Of a DNA stretch of 64,000 nt, positions 24,701 to 33,124 are shown in pieces (position 1 is the first letter of the stretch; each line of letters starts with the position of its first letter). Below the pieces are notes generated by a model. It was not told where the DNA came from, did not search any database, and saw nothing but the letters and a program-made list of their open reading frames with translations. Source of the DNA: Polychytrium aggregatum (Eukaryota; Chytridiomycota; Chytridiomycetes; Polychytriales); assembly GCF_025602895.1 (NCBI RefSeq), contig NW_026516335.1:47868-111867 (forward strand). Direction: 5' to 3'. Both the position numbers and the translations under genes were made by a program.

Positions 24701-25604
24701 ATGGCGCGATTCGATCAATAAGTCGTATGTACAGGCTGCTACATCGCGCCACAACAGCGTAAATGAAGGAATTTGATCGCAATCGATCCATCCAGTGCAG
24801 CCAACGGAACTCGGCTATGAACGGTGCTCAGGATGTGACTCGGGTCGTTTCATGGAACCCTAGCCGATAGTCTGCTTCTCGCTCGGACTTTGTCTACGCT
24901 TTTGTCTCGACATACCCGTCAAACTCCAAATGCGTCACAAGATGGTCAACGTTCGGGCTCACTTTGAAGATTGACTCCTTGTGGTTGTAGCGCGCAATGT
25001 TTTGAGGGGCATGGGGGTTGTTTGCATTCAGGATGCGTGTGAACTCCTCCTCAAGCTCCTTCTCTGTTAGCTGCAGTTGTCCCGGAGGCTTCAGCAGGAC
25101 CTTGGGCTGGGTGGCACGCGAGATTAAAATCAAGACGTCCAAAAAGATAGGAGCATCTCAGCCAGGAATCCGGGGCGAGCGCAAGGCTTTGAGTGTCATA
25201 CGAGCTTATGCTGGGAAGATCATCCATCCCGAGTCACAGCCAACGTACCGGCAGCCAGTCGTCTGCCCCCGCGCCGCTCGGAGCCTCTGTGGCCCCCTCT
25301 CCTCTGTCGGACTTGAGTGAATGGGTCGACAGGGCTCGGCCCGAGAGCTGATTTTGCTCAGTAACCTGGAGGAGCCACGAGATACAGAAGGGGTAAGCAT
25401 GCAGAATGAACGAATTACGCGGCCGCTGGGTGTTCGACGCGGCCAGTGGTGAAACCGTATGGTGAAGAGCAATGCGAACGTTCAACTACTACGGATTTGA
25501 TCGAGAGGAGTCGACTCTGGTCAAGCATTATTGATAGTAGCCCGTGCGTCCCACTATGACAGGCGATCGGGGTTGGCTACCTTGGCCTTTCTCGTCGATC
25601 TCAT
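21755..25604 (-). CDS. DNAI1: Axonemal outer-arm dynein intermediate chain 1 (DNAI1/IC1)
   Basis: WD-repeat intermediate chain that anchors outer dynein arms on flagellar doublets. Start inferred at 25604 (MRSTRKAK then GTAGCC donor). The family block [16 protein letters not shown] and [13 protein letters not shown] follows (about 24895-25090), then [17 protein letters not shown] (about 24430-24510) and [15 protein letters not shown] (about 24250-24300). WD repeats run from 24.1 to 21.75 kb: [72 protein letters not shown] and [19 protein letters not shown]. The stop is at 21755. Many short GT-AG introns. The gene directly upstream on the same strand encodes a Tctex1-type light chain, a partner class of this subunit. 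The N-terminal exon is the least certain part. Confidence 0.88.
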
Positions 25605-26556
25605 GTCTTTGGAGCTGTTGGATATGCGGTCGAGAGCAGATGCGAGGAACGGGGGTGCCTTGGCGCGAAGGGATTCGTCCAGACGATGGCGGACAGATTT
25701 CTTGATTCAGCAATCGGCCAGGCTCCAACGGCGGCGGCAGCAGCGGAAGGTTTTCTCCCGCTTCCACAGGGGCGACGACCAGTTGATTGGCAGTGCATGC
25801 CGCCTTTCGCAGCAGGACCAAGACACCCGATATCTACTGCCCATTTTACAGCCAATCGAGACACCCCGGATTTTGGTCGTTGACAGAATATGTTTTCACT
25901 CAAAACATCGCGTGCTGGCCATGACCATTCAGTGGTGTGTTTCTGGGTCTGAATCAAGGACGCTTTCTCGCTCAGATGGTCCCCCGCAAGCGAAAGGCCA
26001 CCACCCAGGCGACGGCTACTCAAGTTAGTATGGAACTATCCAGAGGGTCGAGTGGATACACCGCACAAAGAGATTGCCAACCAGGACGGGAAACAATCGC
26101 ATGGCTTGCTCACTGGAGCCTGATGCCAGAACGTAACTGTCCCGTTTCTCTCTGGATTGGCTGTAGCCGAGTATGATATAATATGAACCGTCTGCGATGT
26201 GTTTTATCCAAACGAGCTGATGTGAACCATTATCTTTTCAACACGCTGTATGCCATGCTTTCCATGATGAGCTTGTCAACAACCGGCGATGGCAATTATG
26301 ATGACACCGGATGCACGCCAAGTCGCTGACGGGCACCACCCATGCGCATGCGATCTATTCTGGAACTGAAAGTGAATGGACACAATATTAACTATTCTGA
26401 CACACGTCCCCTTGATTCCGGGAGTGCTGTGCCGTGTTGTCCAGTGTTTCGCTCTCTCGGGTGTCGAGACAAGCACCTCAACCCAACCGAGATTGATGAA
26501 CCAAGTGCGTAGATTTATGCCCTGGGCAACCACACTCCAGGGGAGGGCCGCTGTCT
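25605..26556. other. Spacer between Tctex1-type gene and DNAI1
   Basis: No gene recognised. A plus-strand ATG at 25977 opens MVPRKRKATTQATATQ followed by a GTTAGT donor-like site, but nothing downstream supports an exon. Confidence 0.4.
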
Positions 26557-27691
26557 TCATTCATAGTAGCAGCCGAATACCATCGCAACGGCAAAGAGTG
26601 TGGCCTGAGCGCAATCATATGCAAAATGGGAATGGCACGTCAGTGAGTGGCTTACTGACCACAAGTCCCAACAAAATAGACCATCGGCGTCAAGTCGTGG
26701 CTGGGCAGAGACAAATCGTTCGCCCAAGTAAGCGACACGGATACTTTACGTTGCGGAACGAGGCGGATGCATACGAGTCTGTTGTCGCATCCCAGACTGC
26801 TCTGGAGGCAACACGGATGCCTTGACCCTTGAACTCGCCGATGGTGACATCGACGACAAATTTGTAGCGTTCAAACTCGAGCTCTGCTTGCAGCACCATT
26901 CGGAAAGCAGTCAGATGCAATCGAGGCGGTGCGACGGCTCCAACATGGCCAAACCCGGCGAACCTGTGTTCTTGAGCTGCTCGCTCACCCGCTTCTTCTA
27001 AACAAGCAAGATACTGCCCTTTACCACCACCACGACTCTCACTTACTTTTCACGGAAACAAGGATCTCGTTGGCGATTGATTTGCACAGCTCCGGCACCT
27101 TGTCGGGACTGTACTTGACTTTGGTGAGTTGCTTGGTCAGTTGCTCGGCGGCGATCTTTCGGACAAGCTCTGTTCCGAACCTATCGGCGCCAGCGGTCGC
27201 AGATACATTAGTCTGGTGCAGTCAAGCTCAAAGAGAGCAGGAACAGGAGCCTCGACTCGACTCGCCTCGGCTCGACTCGACCCCGCCCCACCAACCGTCG
27301 AACATCCAGTCCGGTCATGCAACGATCCAACGACGCGTCCTGCAATGGCTTTCCGACTCGCAGCAACTGCCTCCCTAAGACACACGCAGACGCACAGGCG
27401 GTCGGGCTTCAGCTTGTAAGTGTTTTCGTAGACGATGGCATTCGTGGGCGGAGCAGCTTCGCCCGGGGCTGGCTGTGAAGGCCCCGCGGGAGGAGGTGCA
27501 GCCTTGTTCAGTATCCGAACCGATCCCTTGCGGCTGAGCGTCCCGGCCAGATTCGCCTGGGAACCTCGCTCGCGTGAAGAGGCGGTAGCACCCTGGTTGT
27601 CGGTATTGGCTGTGCCGGGTGCGTTGGGACTGGTGGATTCTTCTTGCTTGGAGTTGGCCGTGCTGGGCGGGGATGCCACTTCACCGCTCAT
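26557..27691 (-). CDS. Tctex1-family dynein light chain
   Basis: Dimeric light chain of dynein, probably axonemal. Exon 1 from ATG 27691 (MSGEVASPP) encodes about 90 disordered Ser/Pro/Ala-rich residues ending VYENTYKLKPD, the usual beginning of the Tctex1 domain. Later exons hold KVPELCKSIANEILVSVK (27066-27120), then VTIGEFKGQGIRVASRAVWD and DSYASASFRN (about 26750-26860), and the terminal TLFAVAMVFGCYYE with stop at 26557. That terminal segment is the hallmark of the family. The long N-terminal extension resembles Tctex2/TCTEX1D members rather than the short cytoplasmic Tctex1. Same strand and next to DNAI1, with about 950 bp between them. Confidence 0.85.
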
Positions 27692-27985
27692 GATGGATGA
27701 ATGGGTGGGTGGATTGCGGCAGATGAGTGGACGGGTGTGTCGGTTGGCACCGATGGAGAGGAGCTTTCGTTCGATCAAAGGGCGATGGCTCGGTTGAAGC
27801 ACAGGCAAGGACAGCAGACGATCGAGGCAACGACCCGCTCTTGCTGGGGAGACGAGCAAAGAGTCTTTGGCCGCTGAGGATTCGCGGGATGCTCTCCTCC
27901 GGCAAGGTTGGCCCTCGTTTGGCGCCCTTTCTGGTCGGTACTCCAGGCCATCAGCGTCGCAGCGATGCTGTACACTTTATTCAGA

Positions 27986-27998
27986 AAAAAACGGGACA
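27986..27998 (+). repeat. Left terminal inverted repeat core
   Basis: AAAAAACGGGACA; reverse complement of 31733-31745. It lies 73 bp beyond the Fanzor stop codon. Confidence 0.7.
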
Positions 27999-28070
27999 AC
28001 ATAGTCGTTTCCATGAACATGTAGTATGTGCTGTGCTTGCGTCAAGCAAAGCCACAAGAAATAAAACAGA
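27999..28070 (-). ncRNA. Candidate Fanzor guide-RNA (omega/fRNA) scaffold region
   Basis: The 72 bp between the Fanzor stop and the transposon end are where known Fanzor and TnpB systems encode the 3' scaffold of their guide RNA, the guide itself being sequence beyond the element end. This stretch contains a 6-bp perfect hairpin with a 3-nt loop (28034-28048, TGCTTG/CAAGCA). Position and hairpin are seen; RNA function is inferred. Confidence 0.3.
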
Positions 28071-30491
28071 TCACTTTGGCAGCCTCCGAGTGAAGACCGC
28101 CGGTCGCTCTCCGATCTCCACAATCGACCTGCACACTATGATCATGTTGCGCGCCGCATTGACGCCGCGATTCCACACTGTCCGGCAGCTGGGATTCTTG
28201 CAGCTCCTGACAAAGTGGGAATTCGCAACACTGGGCGCATCGAGTCCTTCCAACCGAACTGGCTCCAGGCACTTGGAGCACACTTGCGAGGTGTTGAACT
28301 CGTTCGTCGAGACTACCTTGACGCTTCCATGATGGTGATTGGGACGGCGTCGGTGGTGCTCGAATTGCTCAAAGTACCGAGCAAACCGCTGCCTCCGAGG
28401 GCTGGATGCATAGCCCTTGCCTTGTCGCCATGACGCATTGCCAAAGGCGATCACCACATCGGTCCGTATCGGGGCGTGCTTCAGGACGGCCTTGCACATC
28501 TTGTCAACGGCCACTTGGCGCCTCTTGTGGCCCGTGAAGCGATGGTGACGGGCCTTCTTGCCAAGGTGGAAGTCGAGCTGCACTCGCAGCTCCGGTCGCA
28601 GGACATGGGTGAGATGGACCTTGAAGGCCTCCGAGGACGACACCTTGGGCGAGGGGGTGGTCGACATCCAGGTCTCGATGCTGAGTCGCTTCTTCATGGT
28701 ATTGTGCCACTTGGTATTGGACGTATGGCCACACATTTGCTGGTAGTGGCCATTGGAGAACGAGACCACCTCGTCTTGGTGGCCCGGTGCTTGGATGGCC
28801 GCCGTGAAGATGGAGCCGACTCCAGGATCGATGCCAATCCAAGTGGTGCGATCGGGGTCTGGGTCACCGATGTGGGCCTGGATGCGCTGCTCGGCAGTCG
28901 GAGGAGGCTCGATGGTCTCGGTGTGATCGGTTCGACGCACAAACTTGACGAGGCCGATGGTGCATCCAATGCCATCGGTGCTGATCTCGTAGTTGAACAG
29001 CTTCTTGTTCACGTCCCGCTCTTGGAAGAGGGAACTACGCAGCTTGAAGCAACTGCGCCAGAGACCATCCTGGTTGTTGATGCCGTCATCACCTTCTTCC
29101 TTGAGCATGTCCCTGGTGAGTCCAAGGCGCTTCTTTGGACCCAGGAGTTGCCAAAGAGTGACCGTATCAATCTTGATGTACTTGGCCTTGGTGGTGCATA
29201 GAGGAACCATCGTGCACACGGCCGGAGGAGTGTCGAGAGCGAGCTGCTTGAGTGCCCAGTTGAGTCGGGCGGCCAGCTTGTTGATCTTGGACTTGGTGGT
29301 GCCGAGCTCCGACTTGGCGTTGGTGAACCTCTTGTCGTCGGAGGGAATGCCTTGGGTAGTGAGCTTGTCCAGCTTGGCCTGGCGCTGCAGCTCGGTGACT
29401 CGGAGGGCGGGCATGTCATGGTCGATCCACTTGTGGACATTGTCGACCATCTTGTCCCGGGCGAGGATTCTCACATGGTGTGAGAGGCGATGGAGGGCCC
29501 GGAAGCGGTCCTGGTCGCTGCTGTACCGAAACTCGTCCAGGACGTGGCCAAAGTCCGGGTAGAGGAACTCGATATCGGCCTTGGGTGGAGTCTGCCCTGG
29601 TTTCTCGAAGAGTTCGAGACAGGCCTCGATGGCTTCGTGCTTGTGCTTGTTGGCTGGGAAGACGGCAGCGCAGAAGCGGCGAAGGAGTCGCCAGTAGGCC
29701 AGGTTGAGGTGGGTGGTGCAGTTGGTGGCATAGGCATTGACAGCGAGAGTGAGAAGCTGACTGTGAGCACCATCAGGCAGACGAGGGGCCGGAGGCAGGT
29801 CTGCGTGCCGAGTGGTCTGGTAGTCGCGAAAGGAAGCGACCAGATGCTCGTTGTACTGCTCGATGTCCCCGGTCGGGGAGAGGGCATCGGCCTCGACGAT
29901 CGTGAAGCATTGGCGGATGAAAGCAGGGGTGGCCTTGGAGATGACGGGGATGGGAAGATCCTGCTCGATGCACCGGAGGATGTGCAGGTTGAGCAGCCTG
30001 GATGCCTCGAACTCGATCTGGGTCATGGCCTCGACGGTGGCCTGGATCTGGGTCATGGCCTCGACGGTGGCCTGGATCTTGTCGCGGAGAGCGGGATTGA
30101 GACAACAGCCATCCATCGTCTGCTTGAAGCAGCTGAACTGAGGGGCGGATGACCTTCCACCCACGAGTGGGACGACAGAACTCTTGAGGGGCCGGTATTT
30201 GGGACATTTGCTGGTGTTGCTTCGCTGATGATCGGTGCCATCGCACTGGCGACATCGCTTGATGGGACCAGATGAGGGACCAGATGAGGGACCAGATGAG
30301 GGACCAGGCTCGGTGGGATCGACATCCATTGGATCTGCAGAAGCAGTGGTGGTGAGCGACGGAGCAACAGACGACCAAGCATGCGTGGGGTCAGAATACG
30401 AACCAGAGACAGGCTCCGACTGTGACTTGGCTTTCTTGGGCCTGGTAGGCTGAGGCTGGCCATCACCGGCACCCTTGCGCTTCGGAGGCAT
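28071..30491 (-). CDS. Fanzor (TnpB-like RNA-guided nuclease family), RuvC-III Asp replaced by Gly
   Basis: Single-exon, 806 codons from MPPKRKG (ATG at 30491; an in-frame ATG 43 codons upstream is less likely). Order of features: basic nuclear-localisation-like start (PKRK, RPKKAK); a run of GPSS repeats; an N-terminal zinc knuckle CRQCDGTDHQRSNTSKCP; helical recognition region with a tandem ATVEAMTQIQ duplication; RuvC-I Asp at residue 555 in WIGIDPGVGSIF; FGNASW and GKGYASSP; then STNEFNTSQVCSKC and SCKNPSC forming the C4 finger; and the last block VWNRGVNAARNM. Family members have RD at that place; here residue 776 is Gly (codon GGC at 28166-28164), one A-to-G step from GAC. Known Fanzors are RNA-guided DNA endonucleases with DED-type RuvC sites, so this copy is probably catalytically impaired though otherwise intact. 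Confidence 0.9.
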   Translation of the reverse strand: MPPKRKGAGDGQPQPTRPKKAKSQSEPVSGSYSDPTHAWSSVAPSLTTTASADPMDVDPTEPGPSSGPSSGPSSGPIKRCRQCDGTDHQRSNTSKCPKYRPLKSSVVPLVGGRSSAPQFSCFKQTMDGCCLNPALRDKIQATVEAMTQIQATVEAMTQIEFEASRLLNLHILRCIEQDLPIPVISKATPAFIRQCFTIVEADALSPTGDIEQYNEHLVASFRDYQTTRHADLPPAPRLPDGAHSQLLTLAVNAYATNCTTHLNLAYWRLLRRFCAAVFPANKHKHEAIEACLELFEKPGQTPPKADIEFLYPDFGHVLDEFRYSSDQDRFRALHRLSHHVRILARDKMVDNVHKWIDHDMPALRVTELQRQAKLDKLTTQGIPSDDKRFTNAKSELGTTKSKINKLAARLNWALKQLALDTPPAVCTMVPLCTTKAKYIKIDTVTLWQLLGPKKRLGLTRDMLKEEGDDGINNQDGLWRSCFKLRSSLFQERDVNKKLFNYEISTDGIGCTIGLVKFVRRTDHTETIEPPPTAEQRIQAHIGDPDPDRTTWIGIDPGVGSIFTAAIQAPGHQDEVVSFSNGHYQQMCGHTSNTKWHNTMKKRLSIETWMSTTPSPKVSSSEAFKVHLTHVLRPELRVQLDFHLGKKARHHRFTGHKRRQVAVDKMCKAVLKHAPIRTDVVIAFGNASWRQGKGYASSPRRQRFARYFEQFEHHRRRPNHHHGSVKVVSTNEFNTSQVCSKCLEPVRLEGLDAPSVANSHFVRSCKNPSCRTVWNRGVNAARNMIIVCRSIVEIGERPAVFTRRLPK

Positions 30492-30741
30492 GGGGACAGA
30501 GAATGCTGGATGCCTGCCAGTGGTACTGGTCAGAGCAGAGACTTTTTTTATCGTACAATGGCGCGATGATCCGATCAAGGCGAGATGAGGGAAGAAAGCA
30601 GCAGGACGAAGGTGTGGCATTTATACCCGAGAGCAGGAACCCGTCTTTGCGGGCTGGTTGGGAAGCGACCCTGTTCAAAAATCGCCGAGAGGTTCAAGCC
30701 AGGGATGTGAACGCGAAAATGGCGGCTTGATTGGAGGGAAC

Positions 30742-31674
30742 TCAACCCCAGAAGCGCATCGCTCGCTCAATCAGCCGTGGGAAGACATCTGGAAGCACCC
30801 TCCGCACGGCGGACTCGAACAGGGTCACCATCCCGACCCTGAACCCCTCGGAGGCATTCAGCGCTGCTGCCTTCCTGTACTGATGCTTCACAACCCCAAA
30901 GAAGTTCTCGATGGGATTGAAGTCGGGCGAGGCAGGTGGGGTGAAGATCACTGACCATCCTCGGCGCTCGATGCAGTCCAGGACAGCCCTTGTCTTGTGC
31001 ATGCTGACATTGTCCATCACAATCACAGAGTCGTCTGGGAAGGTCGCTCGCTCAAAGAACTCGACCATCGAGTGTGTCTTGAATGATGTGGGGATGTACA
31101 TGCGATGCAGCACACCAGAGTGGTTGATGGCAAATGCAGCCGAGACAGACTTGTGCTTCATGTTGTGGCGCCTCTGCAGTCGGGCACCTCTCTCAGAGTA
31201 CCCATGGAGGGGGAAAATGGATTTCCTGATCCCCGTCTCATCGACAAAAACGAATCGCCGCGGGTCGATGGAGCGGACCTGGTCCCTGAACTGTGCCACT
31301 CGCTCATCCAGTCGCTTGGACTTGTAGAGGTGTGTTGCCCTCTTGTGTGAGAGACCTGCTCGGTGGATGGCAGTGTGGCAGAGTGAGAGCGACACTTTCC
31401 TCTGGAGGATGGACTCGAGCTTGCATCGCAACACAGGACCAGTCTGGAACGGGTCCTGTTCAATCAGGGTGCGAATGACTGGACATGCCTGCTCGAAGAA
31501 AGTGGATCTGCGAGCTGGGACCCGGGATGGGTCATCCAGCTTGCATCCTCGGTGCCATCGATGGATGGTGCTCTTGGACACACTGAATATGGAGGCAACT
31601 TTACGCAGGCTATGGATGAGGGTGTAGCATCGCAATGCGGCGGTGCGAAAGTCGGATGTGTGGCGAATGGTCAT
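30742..31674 (-). CDS. Tc1/mariner (IS630 superfamily) DD34E transposase
   Basis: Intact single-exon protein of 310 residues. The N-terminus is a helix-turn-helix (SLRKVASIFSVSKSTIHRWH), followed by a second DNA-binding part (LSLCHTAIHRAGLSHKR). The DDE catalytic core is complete: first Asp in FVFVDETGI, second Asp in VIVMDNVSMHK and Glu in SPDFNPIENFFGVVK. There are 34 residues between second Asp and Glu, which assigns it to the DD34E group. Length is normal for the family. It cuts and pastes the surrounding element at TA sites. No frame damage is seen, so the element could be recently active. Confidence 0.93.
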   Translation of the reverse strand: MTIRHTSDFRTAALRCYTLIHSLRKVASIFSVSKSTIHRWHRGCKLDDPSRVPARRSTFFEQACPVIRTLIEQDPFQTGPVLRCKLESILQRKVSLSLCHTAIHRAGLSHKRATHLYKSKRLDERVAQFRDQVRSIDPRRFVFVDETGIRKSIFPLHGYSERGARLQRRHNMKHKSVSAAFAINHSGVLHRMYIPTSFKTHSMVEFFERATFPDDSVIVMDNVSMHKTRAVLDCIERRGWSVIFTPPASPDFNPIENFFGVVKHQYRKAAALNASEGFRVGMVTLFESAVRRVLPDVFPRLIERAMRFWG

Positions 31675-31732
31675 GGCCAGCCCGCGATAACATTGGGTAA
31701 CAAAATATTCGATGAATGGTCAAAAACCCGGG

Positions 31733-31745
31733 TGTCCCGTTTTTT
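31733..31745 (-). repeat. Right terminal inverted repeat core
   Basis: TGTCCCGTTTTTT; reverse complement of 27986-27998. It is 59 bp upstream of the transposase start. Confidence 0.7.
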
Positions 31746-32111
31746 ATTGGATTGCCTGTAATAGCGGATCGGCGCAAGACGTAGTCATGGGGGCTCTCGG
31801 GCATGCTGGATAGTGCCGTCCCAGGGCCATGTAGCCCTGCTGATGCCAGCATCAGGACCCAGCCGCTGTTCGCAGTCCTGGCGATCCAGCCGGTGCCGAT
31901 ACGACGGGCTCCATAAGCCGCCTTGGATCGTCCCGCGCTCGAAAGGTCGGCTGCGTCCTGCTTGGTCTCTGATCTCTCCTCCTCGGGCTCGTTCCGCCTG
32001 ATCGACGACACTCGCCCAGTCGCCAGGCCTCAAATCAACATCAACATCAACATCGTCAGCAGCAGCATCAAAACACCCCGGCAGTCCCATCGCAACCGCC
32101 ACATCACAGCC

Positions 32112-32733
32112 ATGCCCAGCTCCTCAACGGCGACCGGCTCATCGCCTCGCAAGACCGAGACAACCATCCGGCGCCTTGCCGAGAAGGTCTTCTGGATAGC
32201 AGCAGCGCTCGTACTGGGATACTACACCGAGCTACCGAATGCGCTGCTCGAATATGGATATGGGTGAGCATCCACTGGCCCATGGACTAGATCGCAAGGT
32301 GCTACCCAGATGCCGGGCAGCACCTGCAGACGGCGTGTGAGCCCTGTTTCGATTTGCACCAGCCCGTCTGCTTCGATCAAAGCCGAGGCACCTGCCCCTC
32401 GGCCCATGATCGCCCGAGAGCCTGCCAAACCACTCGCTAACTTTGATCCCGTACAGCTGGCCGATCTACGTTTCCATGCTGTGCCTCACTGGCATCGGTG
32501 GCATCTTTGCCTACCTTACCTTCTACCTCCCCTATTTCACCCTCGACCGAACCCGGATCAACCTGAGCAACTGGGAGAGGGAGGCCCCGAGGTCGATCCA
32601 AACAGCAACGGTGCTGGGACTCACGTTGACCGTCTGTGTCAACGTCTGGCTCTGGCCAGCATTTGGCATCCTGACGCCCGTCATTCTCTTTGTGGAATTT
32701 CTGGGGTTTATATGCCTCCTCGCCATGTTCTGA
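32112..32733 (+). CDS. TMEM128: TMEM128-like four-helix membrane protein
   Basis: Two exons: 32112-32263 and 32457-32733. The start ATG at 32112 follows ACAGCC. A Ser/Thr-rich cytosolic N-terminus precedes helix 1 (KVFWIAAALVLGYYTELP). Exon 2 gives helix 2 (YVSMLCLTGIGGIFAYLTFY), a charged loop, helix 3 (ATVLGLTLTVCVNVWLWPAF) and helix 4 (TPVILFVEFLGFICLLAMF). The WPxFGxxTPxxLFxxFxG segment is characteristic of TMEM128, a small ER-membrane family of unknown function. Size (142 residues) fits the family. Confidence 0.8.
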
Positions 32734-33124
32734 GACAAATGGATCCTGGCAGCAACAGGCTGCCGTAGCCAGTGCAGCGCCGGGTCATATCGGATCATAG
32801 AAGGCGGTCGTCAGACCTGGCGGCCGAGCATGATACTCCAAAGGGGCTGGGCCATCTCGTTTGTGGCAAGGGCGGTCGCTCCATTCCATATCGTGAATAT
32901 ACATGGCGACCCTGTGGAGTCGGCACCACTTCTCAATGTCACCGCATAGCTAGAGCCTTTGCAAATGTGCTTTGGTCTTGATTGCACCCAGAGCACTACC
33001 CACGACGAACAACGCTCGCCCCGAGCGCAGCACCCTCCTCGGCAACAATCTGGTCGTCCTGGGCAAAGATGCCCCAAAGGCGAGGCAAGGGAGGCACGAG
33101 CAATCGCTCATTGCGACGGGTGCT

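Larger units (their letters stand above)
27986..31745 (-). mobile_element. DD34E Tc1/mariner-type transposon carrying a Fanzor gene
   Basis: A 3.76-kb unit bounded by inverted 13-bp matches (27986-27998 and 31733-31745). It contains two minus-strand, intronless genes: a Tc1/mariner-type transposase upstream and a Fanzor downstream, 250 bp apart. The ends are a poly-A/T run followed by CGGGACA read inward. A TA flanks the right end (31746-31747 on the complement side), but no clear TA is seen at the left end, so exact termini need a comparison with other copies. Fanzor genes are known as passengers of several eukaryotic transposon types, including Tc1/mariner. Confidence 0.75.

Noticed and set aside
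28476-30152. Plus-strand frames of 220-241 codons opposite the Fanzor gene
   Set aside because: Antisense shadows of a conserved coding sequence, with no motifs of their own.
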